Part shown: piece after piece, positions 31,996 through 40,241 of the stretch
How the letters are laid out: each line of letters starts with the position of its first letter
Position numbering within the stretch: the stretch's first letter is position 1
NCBI GenBank assembly: GCA_003477405.1
Contig: QUDE01000017.1
Span: 7,825 to 71,824 of the forward strand
Length of the DNA: 64,000 nucleotides
From: Ruminococcaceae bacterium AM07-15
GTDB lineage: Bacteria > Bacillota > Clostridia > Oscillospirales > Butyricicoccaceae
Reading direction: 5' to 3'
Notes under the pieces: generated by a model
Databases searched by the model: none
Told to the model about the DNA's origin: nothing
Seen by the model: the letters and a program-made list of their open reading frames with translations, nothing else
Program-made: the position numbers and the translations under genes

Positions 31996-32023
31996 AGTAT
32001 ATCATAAATAATATTAAAGTCAA
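31996..32023 (-). promoter_or_regulatory. Promoter of the DUF2089 operon
   Basis: TTGACT, 16-nt spacer, TATACT on the minus strand. ACTTTAA (31981-31987) and TTAAAGT (32014-32020) form a widely spaced inverted repeat around it. Confidence 0.68.
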
Positions 32024-32050
32024 TAGGAAATCAAAGTTAATATTCAACAA

Positions 32051-32086
32051 AACCCCGAGAAGAACATAACAGTTCTTCTCGGGGTT
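32051..32086 (-). terminator. Perfect 15-bp hairpin downstream of tRNA-Leu
   Basis: AACCCCGAGAAGAAC-6 nt-complement, followed by TTGTTG on the minus strand. It probably blocks read-through from tRNA-Leu toward the DUF2089 operon. Confidence 0.65.
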
Positions 32087-32178
32087 ACGATCGGCTGTTC
32101 ATTCACTTTTGCTATTTGCGAAAACATACATATTTTTCCGTCCAGCTCAACCAATTCTACTGGAAATAGTTATGAAAG

Positions 32179-32203
32179 GAGCCCAGCCAAATTGGCTGGG
32201 CTC
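32179..32203 (-). terminator. Hairpin downstream of tRNA-Leu
   Basis: GAGCCCAGCC-AATTT-GGCTGGGCTC with a short CTTTC tail on the minus strand, 27 nt after the tRNA 3' end. Confidence 0.55.
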
Positions 32204-32230
32204 TTCAAGTGGAATGTTTCCATTCCAGTA

Positions 32231-32317
32231 TGGTGCCGGTGGCGGGGGTCGAACCCGCACGGTGTTGCCACCGCGGGATTTTGAGTCCCGTACGTCTGCC
32301 AGTTCCATCACACCGGC
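32231..32317 (-). tRNA. tRNA-Leu(CAA)
   Basis: An 87-nt class II tRNA with a long variable arm and encoded CCA: acceptor GCCGGTG/CACCGGC, anticodon stem CGGGA/TCCCG with loop CTCAAAA (anticodon CAA). Confidence 0.96.
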
Positions 32318-32330
32318 GTGTTACTCAAAT

Positions 32331-32359
32331 AGTATAACGGATTGGTTCGGATTTTTCAA
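32331..32359 (-). promoter_or_regulatory. Promoter of tRNA-Leu
   Basis: TTGAAA, 17-nt spacer, TATACT on the minus strand, 13 nt ahead of the mature tRNA. Confidence 0.75.
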
Positions 32360-32526
32360 CTGTTTTTTTCGGCCCGGGCAAAACTTTTTCTTTCCCTTTT
32401 CGGTTTTTCCGCAGAAGAATGGATGCTTTTTGTCTCATTGTGTGTTATACTATACTACATCTATTATAGGATTGGCCGTTCCCGAAAAACGATACGCCCG
32501 GCCCGCCGGGAGAAAGGATGGAGCAT

Positions 32527-32640
32527 ATGAAAAAAGCCTTTGCCATCACCGGACTGGTGCTGGGCATTTCCGCCATGGTGGCCGGCGCGACTGCGGTGGT
32601 TTTCAGCTGTCTGGGCATGAAACAGCCCCCTGTTCTGTAA
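32527..32640 (+). CDS. 37-aa single-pass membrane peptide
   Basis: MKKAFAITGLVLGISAMVAG begins a 37-aa frame with a basic start, one membrane helix (about residues 4-27) and a short tail CLGMKQPPVL. AAAGGA lies 8 nt upstream of the ATG. The codon choice resembles that of neighbouring genes. It ends 81 nt before guaB and upstream of guaB's own promoter. The composition looks like a small membrane or signal-peptide-like protein; I recognise no family. Confidence 0.5.
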   Translation: MKKAFAITGLVLGISAMVAGATAVVFSCLGMKQPPVL

Positions 32641-32656
32641 TTTGAAAAATTTCTTG

Positions 32657-32685
32657 TTGACTTCGCCAAACTTTTGTGTTATTTT
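32657..32685 (+). promoter_or_regulatory. Promoter of guaB
   Basis: TTGACT, 17-nt spacer, TATTTT, ending 36 nt before the guaB ATG. Confidence 0.65.
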
Positions 32686-32721
32686 TTGTAGAAAACATAT
32701 AGAGATAAAGGAGAGTTGAGC

Positions 32722-34224
32722 ATGGCATTTTATTATGAAGAACCTTCCCATACATTTGGGGAATATCTGCTGATTCCTGGCTACTCTTCCACCCAGTGTG
32801 TCCCGGCCAATGTGAGTTTGAAAACCCCCTTGGTCAAGTTCAAAAAAGGGGAAGAGTCTCCCCTGACTTTGAACATTCCTCTGGTGTCGGCCATTATGCA
32901 GTCGGTCTCCGATGACCGCATGGCCATTGCCCTGGCCAAGGAAGGCGGGCTTTCCTTCATTTATGGTTCCCAGAGCGTGGAGGATGAAGCCGCTATGGTG
33001 GCTCGGGTCAAGGCTTACAAAGCTGGCTTTGTCCGCAGCGATTCCAACCTGACTCCGGAACACACCCTGGCCGATGTGCTGGCCCTCAAGGAAAAGACCG
33101 GCCATTCCACCATGGCCATCACCGACGACGGCACTCCCGACGGCAAGCTGATGGGTGTGGTCACCAGCCGCGATTACCGTGTCAGCCGCATGGACCCCTC
33201 CACCAAGGTGTCCGAATTCATGACTCCCTTTGACAAACTGATCTATGCTTCCGATTCCACTTCCCTGAAGGAAGCCAACGACATCATTTGGGAACACAAG
33301 CTCAACTCTCTCCCGCTGGTGGATAAGGACCAGAAGCTGAAGTATTTCGTTTTCCGCAAGGACTATTCCTCCCACAAGGAAAACGCTCATGAGCTGCTGG
33401 ACAGCTCCAAGCGTTATATGGTAGGCGCCGGTATCAACACCCGTGACTATGCCGAACGGGTTCCCGCTCTGGTGGAGGCCGGAGCCGATGTGCTGTGCAT
33501 CGACTCTTCCGAAGGCTTCTCCGAGTGGCAGAAGATCACCCTGGACTGGATTCGCTCCCGCTATGGCGACAAAGTGAAGGTAGGCGCCGGCAATGTGGTG
33601 GACGCCGAAGGCTTCCGTTTCCTGGCTGAGGCCGGGGCTGACTTCATCAAGATCGGCATCGGCGGCGGCAGCATCTGCATCACCCGTGAGCAGAAGGGCA
33701 TCGGCCGCGGACAGGCTACCGCTGTCATCGAAGTGGCCAAGGCCCGGGATGAATATTTCGAGGAAACCGGCATCTATATCCCCCTGTGCTCCGATGGCGG
33801 CATCGTCCATGATTATCACATGACCCTGGCTCTGGCCATGGGCGCCGACTTCATCATGTTGGGCCGGTACTTCTCCCGCTTTGACGAGAGCCCCACCAAC
33901 AAGGTGATCATCAACGGCAACTATATGAAGGAATACTGGGGCGAAGGTTCCAACCGGGCCCGCAACTGGCAGCGCTATGACCTGGGCGGCGATAAGAAGC
34001 TGTCCTTTGAAGAAGGCGTGGACTCCTATGTTCCCTACGCTGGCAGCCTGAAGGACAATGTGACGGTTTCTCTGAACAAAGTCCGTTCCACCATGTGCAA
34101 CTGCGGCGTGCTGAACATTCCCGATCTGCAGAAAAACGCCAAGATCACCCTGGTCTCGGCCACCAGCATCGTGGAAGGCGGTTCTCACGATGTGGTGCTG
34201 AAAGACAGCTCTGTGGTGAAATAA
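32722..34224 (+). CDS. guaB: Inosine-5'-monophosphate dehydrogenase, Tritrichomonas-like type
   Basis: A 500-aa enzyme that oxidises IMP to XMP with NAD+, the committed step of guanine nucleotide synthesis. The order is N-terminal barrel part, a CBS subdomain (about 100-220), the catalytic loop [13 protein letters not shown] with Cys319, and the flap with Arg418-Tyr419. These positions are identical in number to Cys319 and Arg418-Tyr419 of the Tritrichomonas foetus enzyme, whose sequence, as I remember it, is similar throughout. Ordinary bacterial enzymes read GIGPGSICTTR. I chose the ATG at 32722 with AAAGGAG upstream. It is monocistronic. Confidence 0.95.
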   Translation: MAFYYEEPSHTFGEYLLIPGYSSTQCVPANVSLKTPLVKFKKGEESPLTLNIPLVSAIMQSVSDDRMAIALAKEGGLSFIYGSQSVEDEAAMVARVKAYKAGFVRSDSNLTPEHTLADVLALKEKTGHSTMAITDDGTPDGKLMGVVTSRDYRVSRMDPSTKVSEFMTPFDKLIYASDSTSLKEANDIIWEHKLNSLPLVDKDQKLKYFVFRKDYSSHKENAHELLDSSKRYMVGAGINTRDYAERVPALVEAGADVLCIDSSEGFSEWQKITLDWIRSRYGDKVKVGAGNVVDAEGFRFLAEAGADFIKIGIGGGSICITREQKGIGRGQATAVIEVAKARDEYFEETGIYIPLCSDGGIVHDYHMTLALAMGADFIMLGRYFSRFDESPTNKVIINGNYMKEYWGEGSNRARNWQRYDLGGDKKLSFEEGVDSYVPYAGSLKDNVTVSLNKVRSTMCNCGVLNIPDLQKNAKITLVSATSIVEGGSHDVVLKDSSVVK

Positions 34225-34248
34225 ACACAAAAACAATATGCCTTATCA

Positions 34249-34281
34249 AGAAGGCGGAGGAAAATCCTCCGCCTTCTTTTT
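34249..34281. terminator. Bidirectional terminator after guaB
   Basis: AGAAGGCGGAGGA-2 nt-TCCTCCGCCTTCT followed by TTTTT. It also overlaps the end of the converging YitT gene. Confidence 0.92.
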
Positions 34282-35134
34282 ATGCTGCGCCTGTTTTGAA
34301 CCCTTCTCCCAGCACTTCATTGGATTCCAGAATGATGATGAAGGCCTGCGGGTCTACTCCCTTGGCCGCCTGACGCACCAGATGCATCTGTTTGTTATTG
34401 CAGGCGCACATCACCACTTTCTTCTCTTCTCCCTGGAATCCTCCCTGCCCCTGAAGCAAAGTGGAGCCCCGTCCGCAGCAGGTCTCAATGGCATCGGCCA
34501 CCTGCTGCCCTTTTCGGGTAACCACCAGGGCCAGTTTGCCCGCGTCCACGCCGTACATCACCCGATCCACCGCAATGGCCATGATGTAGCTGACGATCAT
34601 ACCGTAAATCACTCCATCCACATCCCCCATGAGCAGTCCTCCCAACAGCACCACCGTCACATCGGTGATAAAGGTGATCTTGCCCAGGGTCACATGTGGC
34701 CATTTCTTTTTGGCCGCCATGATGATAAAATCGGTGCCGCCGGTGGAAGAGGAACGAAGGTAAATCAAGGCATAACCCAGCCCGGCCAGCACACCGGTGC
34801 AGATGGCCGCCAGCAATCGGTTGCCTTCATAATGGGGCAGTAAGGGCGCCACATAGTCAATGAGCAGCGAGGAAAGCACCATACACCGGATGGAACGGAA
34901 GAAAAATCCCCGTCCCAGCAGCCGGAAGCACAAAATAGCCACCGGCACATTGAGCAGCACCGTGGAAAGACCGATGGGCACCCCCAAAAAACGATAAAGC
35001 AGCAAGGAAATGCCGGAAAAGCCGGTCATGGGAAAATCTGCTTCCAGGGCAAAGTTATAAACGCCCAAAGCAATGAGCATTCCACCCAAAATCTCCATGG
35101 CCACATCGGCCCCGATCTTCCGATATTTTGTCAT
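34280..35134 (-). CDS. YitT family membrane protein
   Basis: A 284-aa protein with five to six membrane helices (YitT_membrane domain: LGGMLIALGVYNFALEADFPMTGFSGISLLLYRF, given as residues 16-30 and 31-49) and a C-terminal cytoplasmic DUF2179 domain from about 205 (LALVVTRKGQQVADAI...). The family is widespread in Firmicutes; the transported substrate is not established. AAGGAG precedes the ATG. It is isolated from the upstream peptidase gene by a long hairpin terminator. Confidence 0.9.
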   Translation of the reverse strand: MTKYRKIGADVAMEILGGMLIALGVYNFALEADFPMTGFSGISLLLYRFLGVPIGLSTVLLNVPVAILCFRLLGRGFFFRSIRCMVLSSLLIDYVAPLLPHYEGNRLLAAICTGVLAGLGYALIYLRSSSTGGTDFIIMAAKKKWPHVTLGKITFITDVTVVLLGGLLMGDVDGVIYGMIVSYIMAIAVDRVMYGVDAGKLALVVTRKGQQVADAIETCCGRGSTLLQGQGGFQGEEKKVVMCACNNKQMHLVRQAAKGVDPQAFIIILESNEVLGEGFKTGAA

Positions 35135-35159
35135 ACATTTTCCGCTCCTTTTCCAAAAA

Positions 35160-35210
35160 TAAAAAAAGAGCGCCTTGCAGATCGGGTATGATCCGCAAAA
35201 CGCTCTTTTC
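35160..35210 (-). terminator. Terminator between the S66 peptidase and YitT genes
   Basis: AAAGAGCG and CGCTCTTT arms enclose a second imperfect stem (TTGCGGATC/GATCTGCAA), with a T run on the minus side. Confidence 0.8.
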
Positions 35211-35249
35211 TGTATTCAGCATACCATGGCACAAGCTCTTCGTCAAGCC

Positions 35250-36272
35250 CTATCCCCGCTTCATCCTGAGGGACAGCTTTCCTCCCCGGTATTCTGCTTG
35301 GGCCAGGGCGCCGCACACCAGGGGCATCATAGGCGGCAGATGGCCAATGTCGGCATCCAGAATCACCGGAACGGAAAACTCTTTCAGCACCTCTGTCACC
35401 GCCTGGTATTGATCCAGCCCCATCATCTGCTGGCCGTGAACGCCAGGGCGGCCGATGAGAAAGCCTTTGGCATGCCGGAACCAACCGGCCTCTTTCATCT
35501 GCCACAAAGCTCTGCGAATGGCAAACACATTCAGATCACAGCTTTCCAGGAACCACAGAATCCCGTCCTGCCGGTAGGTGTCGCAAAACTCCGCCACCTT
35601 GTCAAAACGGGTACCGGTGAGATTCACCAGACAATCCATGCACCCACCCAGGAGCCGGCCGGAAAAAGCGGCATCCTGCTGAGGAAATGCCAGAACCCGG
35701 TTTTCTTCCGTGACATGATAGGGCTCCAGGGGATGGTTTTCGTCTTTCAGGCTTTCCTTTTCCCATTTGTCATAGCTTTCCACCGTCCATTTTTCCCCGG
35801 TAAGCAACCTATGGGCGTCCTTCAGAGAGGGGTGCCAGGGTTCCATGCCGAAAGCCGGAGCACAGGGGCCGTAAATGGAAGCCTGGTTGCACAAAGTGGT
35901 AAGCAAAAAGGTCAGGTTGGTGTTGTCAGAATAACCCATGAACCATTTGGGATTTGCTTTGCCGATGGCCTCAAAATCCACATGATCCAGAATCTGGCAC
36001 ATCAATTCTCCGCCGCCACAGGACAGAAGGGCCTGCACCGGCTGATGGAGGAAAAAGTCATTGACCTCTTCCCCGCAGGCCTGGGGCGTGTTGCTGATCC
36101 CCACGCCCTGGCCTTCATAGCAGTTGGGCCCCAGCATGGTGGAGTATCCCAGGCCCTCCCATTTTTTCAGAGAGTTCTGAAAGGCCGAGCGATAGGGTTC
36201 AATGGCACAACCAAAGGAAGGAGCGATAAAGCCCAGAGTGTCCCCTTTTTTCAAAAATTCCGGGTAGCGCAC
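35250..36272 (-). CDS. LD-carboxypeptidase (peptidase S66)
   Basis: A 340-aa serine peptidase that removes the terminal D-alanine from murein tetrapeptides. The nucleophile Ser lies in FMGYSDNTNL (about residue 112-121), after ALLSCGGGELMCQILDHVD; the Glu and His of the triad appear in FLESCDLN and IGHLPPMM. The length matches family S66. It starts with GTG at 36272 (GGGAG upstream) and lies 18 nt after a D-aminopeptidase gene, which suggests joint use of cell-wall peptides. Confidence 0.92.
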   Translation of the reverse strand: MRYPEFLKKGDTLGFIAPSFGCAIEPYRSAFQNSLKKWEGLGYSTMLGPNCYEGQGVGISNTPQACGEEVNDFFLHQPVQALLSCGGGELMCQILDHVDFEAIGKANPKWFMGYSDNTNLTFLLTTLCNQASIYGPCAPAFGMEPWHPSLKDAHRLLTGEKWTVESYDKWEKESLKDENHPLEPYHVTEENRVLAFPQQDAAFSGRLLGGCMDCLVNLTGTRFDKVAEFCDTYRQDGILWFLESCDLNVFAIRRALWQMKEAGWFRHAKGFLIGRPGVHGQQMMGLDQYQAVTEVLKEFSVPVILDADIGHLPPMMPLVCGALAQAEYRGGKLSLRMKRG

Positions 36273-36290
36273 TTTGTTTCTCCCTTCTGT

Positions 36291-37115
36291 TTACAGTTTA
36301 TCCACCAGACGATAAAGCATCAGTTCGTGGAGTTTGAAAACGGTTTCGGCATCCCCGGTATAGGCCACCGTCCGCTGGCTCAGACGGCGCATCCCAGGAA
36401 TGAGCATAGCAGTATCGGCCATGTTGGAATCTTTGTAGTCCACTTCCATGGTCACTTCGTCTCCCAGGCGCAAAGGCTGGATCTGATCCCGCCGGGCGAG
36501 CCCTGCCTTGACTCCCTCATAGATCAGCTGCCGGGCCTTGTTAGGATGAATGGAAATGGCGGCAAAGCGGGAAACACCCTCTTTCACCACAACGGCTTCA
36601 CAATTCGGCACAAAAGCCTGTACTTCCTTGGCCAGGGCCGCATCGCCGATGCAGGCCACCAAAGGCACTCCGTAATGACCGGCCATGGCGGCATTGGCCA
36701 CCGTTTCGGTGTTCATGGTAATGCCGTTGAAACGCAGGTTATACACCTTTCCCCCATTGTAGCAGTGGTCGATGACGCCGCCGGGAGTCAGACCAGCTCC
36801 GGCATGGCCAAAGGAAATGTAAGCATCAAAGGAGCTGTCGATGGCCTCCATCTGCAGACTCTGGCGCATGGCGCCGGAAAGCAGCTTGATCCGCTCATCC
36901 AGATCTTCAATGAGCAGATTTTCCATATCGGCGTGACCATCGCACACCAGCACTTCGTCATAGCCGCTGTCGAAGCAGGCCCGGGCGGCAGCGTTCACAT
37001 CCAACGCCAGGCGCTTGCGGGCCACGGCAAAGTCTGCCCCCTGGCGGGAGCACTGGATGTTTGTGACAACTCCTTCCATTCCCTCGATATCCGCAGAAAT
37101 ATAAGCCTTTTTCAC
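36291..37115 (-). CDS. M55 family D-aminopeptidase (DppA type)
   Basis: A 274-aa zinc peptidase, the same length as B. subtilis DppA, which releases N-terminal D-amino acids. SADIEGMEGVV at the start carries the first metal ligands, VCDGHADMENLL and SFGHAGAGL follow, and NTETVANAAMAGHYGVPLV matches the family. The start is GTG at 37115, with GGAGG upstream. It heads the operon with the S66 carboxypeptidase and has its own promoter. Together they point to salvage of D-amino-acid-containing murein peptides. Confidence 0.92.
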   Translation of the reverse strand: MKKAYISADIEGMEGVVTNIQCSRQGADFAVARKRLALDVNAAARACFDSGYDEVLVCDGHADMENLLIEDLDERIKLLSGAMRQSLQMEAIDSSFDAYISFGHAGAGLTPGGVIDHCYNGGKVYNLRFNGITMNTETVANAAMAGHYGVPLVACIGDAALAKEVQAFVPNCEAVVVKEGVSRFAAISIHPNKARQLIYEGVKAGLARRDQIQPLRLGDEVTMEVDYKDSNMADTAMLIPGMRRLSQRTVAYTGDAETVFKLHELMLYRLVDKL

Positions 37116-37142
37116 TTTCGCATCCTCCCTTTGTTTTTTCTG

Positions 37143-37172
37143 ATGATACCACATCCCCTCTTTTGCCGTCAA
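37143..37172 (-). promoter_or_regulatory. Promoter of the D-aminopeptidase operon
   Basis: TTGACG, 18-nt spacer, TATCAT on the minus strand. Its -35 lies 15 nt from that of the divergent amidohydrolase promoter. Confidence 0.68.
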
Positions 37173-37186
37173 ATAGCCCCACTGCA

Positions 37187-37216
37187 TTGACAAACCCACT
37201 ATAACGGGAGTAAAAT
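37187..37216 (+). promoter_or_regulatory. Promoter of the AbgB-like gene
   Basis: TTGACA, 18-nt spacer, TAAAAT; back to back with the divergent promoter, so one regulator could act on both. Confidence 0.7.
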
Positions 37217-37258
37217 TGATTCATAATCCACAAATGGAAGGGCAAATACCGGAGTGTT

Positions 37259-37305
37259 TATGTATTTTATACATAATTTTTTTGTGTTTTTCGGCAACTT
37301 GCCGA
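37259..37305 (+). promoter_or_regulatory. Two leader hairpins, one with a T run
   Basis: In the roughly 130-nt leader of the AbgB-like gene, TATGTAT-TTT-ATACATA is followed by ATTTTTTTG, and then TCGGCAA-C-TTGCCGA. The first could act as a weak attenuator. Confidence 0.4.
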
Positions 37306-37354
37306 ATTCATCCTTTCCGGCTGACCCTCCCACCAGAAAAGGAGAGGAACTTTT

Positions 37355-38740
37355 ATGTTGGACATCGCTGCCACCCGTGCTGTGGATCAGGCCGCCCAGG
37401 GACTGACTGAACTGGCTCAGAAGATCTGGGAAACTCCCGAAACCGCCTACAACGAAGTCAACGCCTGTCAGTGGCTGGCCGATTATCTGCGTCAGCAAGG
37501 CTTTACGGTGGAAGTTGGCTATGCCGGTCTTCCCACCGCCATCCGGGCCACCTGGGGCAAGGGTCATCCGGTGATCGGCTTTTTGGGAGAATATGACGCC
37601 CTTCCCGGCCTGAGCCAGAAGATCTGCACCCAGAAAGATCCTGTCACTCCCGGCGCACCCGGTCAGGGCTGCGGTCATAATCTGCTGGGCGTAGCCTGTA
37701 TCGGCGGCGCTCTGGGCATGAAAGCCCACCTGGAAGAGACCGGAAAGGAAGGCACCGTGGTCTTTTATGGCTGCCCTGCCGAAGAAGCCCTCACCGGCAA
37801 AACCTTTATGGCCCGCGGCGGCGCTTTCAAAGAGCTGGATGTGGCTCTGGCCTGGCACGGCGGCTCCATGAACGGGGTCAACCTGGGCACTTCCAACGGC
37901 CTGAACAGCGCCATTTTCCATTTCCACGGTGTCACCGCTCATGCCGGCGGCGATCCTCACAATGGCCGCTCGGCCCTGGACGCCGTGGAGCTGATGAATG
38001 TGGGCGCAAACTATCTGCGTGAACATGTGACCAGCGATGTGCGCATCCATTATGTGATCAAAGAGGGCGGCACAGCCCCCAACATCGTTCCCGATAACGC
38101 CAGCGTCTGGTATTATGTGCGGGCCATGAGCCGTCAGGCCATTGAGGATACCTATGCCCGTCTGGTCAAGGTGGCCGAAGGCGCTGCCCATATGACCGAA
38201 ACCAAGCTGGAAATCGAATTCCTGGGCGGCTGCTATAACTCCATGAGCAACAAGGTGCTGGTGGAAGTGGCCCATGACATGATGGAGCAAATCCCCCTGC
38301 CCCAGTGGACAGCGGAGGAACTGGACTTTGCCCAGAAGCTCAACCTGGAAAGCCCCCAGTATGAAAAGATGAAGGAAGCCGGTTTGCTGGACGGCCCTGC
38401 CATCTGCTCGGTGGTTCCCCCCATTGCCAACCGCAACGGGTATGGCTCTTCCGATGTGGGCGATGTGCAGCACATCGTGCCCTGCATCATGGTGAGCACC
38501 GCCACCTGCAACCGGGCCGCTCCGGGCCACAGCTGGCAGATCACTGCCTGCGCCGGTATGAGCATCGGCCACAAGGGTATGCTCTATGGCGCCAAAGTGC
38601 TGGCCGCCACTGCCAGCAAGCTGGTGGACGATCCTGCATTGGTGGAAAAAGCACAGGAAGAGTGGAACGAGCGGATGCATGGCGATACCTATCATTGCCC
38701 CATCCCCGAAGAGATCCCCATTCCCCAGCCCCAGAAATAA
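37355..38740 (+). CDS. M20 amidohydrolase, p-aminobenzoyl-glutamate hydrolase (AbgB)-like
   Basis: A 461-aa metallohydrolase. GFLGEYDALPGLSQ and CGHNLLGVACIGGALGMK match the AbgB/amidohydrolase subfamily of M20, followed by the metal region FYGCPAEE and the lid FHGVTAHAGGDPHNGRSALD. The last His is in PGHSWQITA. Subfamily members cleave p-aminobenzoyl-glutamate or N-acyl amino acids. AAAGGAGAGG precedes the ATG. It is divergent from the murein-peptide peptidases and followed by a terminator. Confidence 0.9.
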   Translation: MLDIAATRAVDQAAQGLTELAQKIWETPETAYNEVNACQWLADYLRQQGFTVEVGYAGLPTAIRATWGKGHPVIGFLGEYDALPGLSQKICTQKDPVTPGAPGQGCGHNLLGVACIGGALGMKAHLEETGKEGTVVFYGCPAEEALTGKTFMARGGAFKELDVALAWHGGSMNGVNLGTSNGLNSAIFHFHGVTAHAGGDPHNGRSALDAVELMNVGANYLREHVTSDVRIHYVIKEGGTAPNIVPDNASVWYYVRAMSRQAIEDTYARLVKVAEGAAHMTETKLEIEFLGGCYNSMSNKVLVEVAHDMMEQIPLPQWTAEELDFAQKLNLESPQYEKMKEAGLLDGPAICSVVPPIANRNGYGSSDVGDVQHIVPCIMVSTATCNRAAPGHSWQITACAGMSIGHKGMLYGAKVLAATASKLVDDPALVEKAQEEWNERMHGDTYHCPIPEEIPIPQPQK

Positions 38741-38757
38741 ATAACAAAATTTATCTG

Positions 38758-38788
38758 CTTCCCCGAGGGTTTCCTCGGGGAAGTTTTT
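38758..38788 (+). terminator. Terminator after the AbgB-like gene
   Basis: CTTCCCCGAGG-GTTT-CCTCGGGGAAG followed by TTTTT. Confidence 0.92.
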
Positions 38789-38947
38789 CTTGCCAAACGC
38801 TTTCCGCTGTGGTATTCTTTTTTCCGGGAATGAAGTTCTCCCCCGGCCTTCTGAGGCCCAAACCGCTTTTTGGCTGATGACTTCTGCGACATTTTCCGCA
38901 GGGGCATCAGTTTTTTTGTTGCCCCGAAACAGAAAGGAGCAATCGAA

Positions 38948-40135
38948 ATGCTGTACAGTCTGGCACTTGTTTTTCTTCTGGGGATGCTTTTGGGAAAAGC
39001 ATCTCAAAAACTGGGGCTTCCGCCCCTCTTTGGAATGCTTTTAGCCGGTATTCTGCTGGGGCCTTCTGTGTTTGACCTGCTCTCCCCTTCCCTTTCCGCC
39101 GTGTCTGCCGATCTGCGCAAAGTGGCCTTGCTGATCATTCTGGCCCGGGCCGGTCTCAACCTGGATGTGGGAGAACTGCGGCAGGTGGGCCGCCCCGCCT
39201 TCCTCATGTGCTTTCTTCCCGCCACCTGCGAAATCGTGGGCATGATCCTCCTGGCTCCCCCTTTGCTGGGGCTTTCCCTGCTGGAAAGTGCCTTACTTGG
39301 TGCGGTAATCGCCGCCGTTTCTCCGGCGGTGGTGGTTCCCAAGATGCTTTCCTTGCTGGAAAAGGGATGGGGCAAAAACCACCACATTCCTCAGCTAGTG
39401 ATGGCCGGAGCCTCTGCCGACGATGTGTATGTGATCGTGCTCTTTTCGGTGTTTTCCGATCTGTGCGCCACCGGCCATTTTTCTCCTCTGGATCTTCTGC
39501 GCATCCCCACTTCCATTGTTTTAGGATGTCTTGCAGGTCTTTTGCTGGGGCAAATTCTGGCCCGCTTCTGTCAAAAATGGAATCTGCTTCCTGTCCGCCG
39601 TCTGCTTCTGGCCCTGTCCTGCGCTTTTTTGCTCTCCTCTGCCGAAGACCTGTTCACCGGCTTCATTGGTTTTTCCGGCCTGCTGGCCGTGATGGCCATG
39701 GGGGTTTCCTGGCGTCACGCTTCCCCCAAAACCAGCCTTTCCCTCAGCGGGCAGCTGTCCCTTTTGTGGAGCGGTGCGGAAATTCTGCTCTTCGTGCTGG
39801 TAGGCGCCCAGGTGGATGTGTCCTATGCCTTCAAAGCCGGACCCATGGCGGTTTTGCTTCTGTTAGGCGTGCTGCTCTTCCGCATGATGGGAGTGGGGCT
39901 CTCCCTTCTGAAAACGCCGCTGAACAAAAAAGAGCGGCTGTTCTGCGCTCTGGCTTATACTCCCAAAGCCACTGTACAGGCGGCCATTGGCTCGGTACCC
40001 CTGGCCATGGGTCTGCCCTGCGGAGAACTGGTGCTGACGGTGGCGGTGCTGGCCATCCTCATCACCGCCCCTTTGGGCGCCTTTGCCATCGACCGCACTT
40101 TCCCCCGGCTGCTCCAAAGCCCGGAGGAAAACTGA
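38948..40135 (+). CDS. Cation:proton antiporter (CPA family)
   Basis: A 395-aa membrane protein with about twelve helices. It fits the sodium/proton exchanger fold: LGLPPLFGMLLAGILLGPSV at the N-terminus, LARAGLNLDV, and ISPAVVVP-like AAVSPAVVVPKM followed by AGASADDVYVIVLF, which carries the conserved acidic pair. It lacks the C-terminal RCK domain of some relatives. I chose the ATG at 38948 with AAAGGAG upstream. Ion specificity is unknown. It lies 106 nt before a MocR regulator on the same strand. Confidence 0.88.
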   Translation: MLYSLALVFLLGMLLGKASQKLGLPPLFGMLLAGILLGPSVFDLLSPSLSAVSADLRKVALLIILARAGLNLDVGELRQVGRPAFLMCFLPATCEIVGMILLAPPLLGLSLLESALLGAVIAAVSPAVVVPKMLSLLEKGWGKNHHIPQLVMAGASADDVYVIVLFSVFSDLCATGHFSPLDLLRIPTSIVLGCLAGLLLGQILARFCQKWNLLPVRRLLLALSCAFLLSSAEDLFTGFIGFSGLLAVMAMGVSWRHASPKTSLSLSGQLSLLWSGAEILLFVLVGAQVDVSYAFKAGPMAVLLLLGVLLFRMMGVGLSLLKTPLNKKERLFCALAYTPKATVQAAIGSVPLAMGLPCGELVLTVAVLAILITAPLGAFAIDRTFPRLLQSPEEN

Positions 40136-40241
40136 CCTTGTTCCCCCGCCCCGCCTCTGCTATGATAGAAGAGATCTGATCTGGTCCCACACGGGATTTT
40201 TACCCTTTTGCACCCTATCACATTTGCAGGAGCGTTTTATC

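Noticed and set aside
40202..40241. Riboswitch in front of the MocR gene
   Set aside because: The intergenic space is too short and without stable structure; only a ribosome site is visible.
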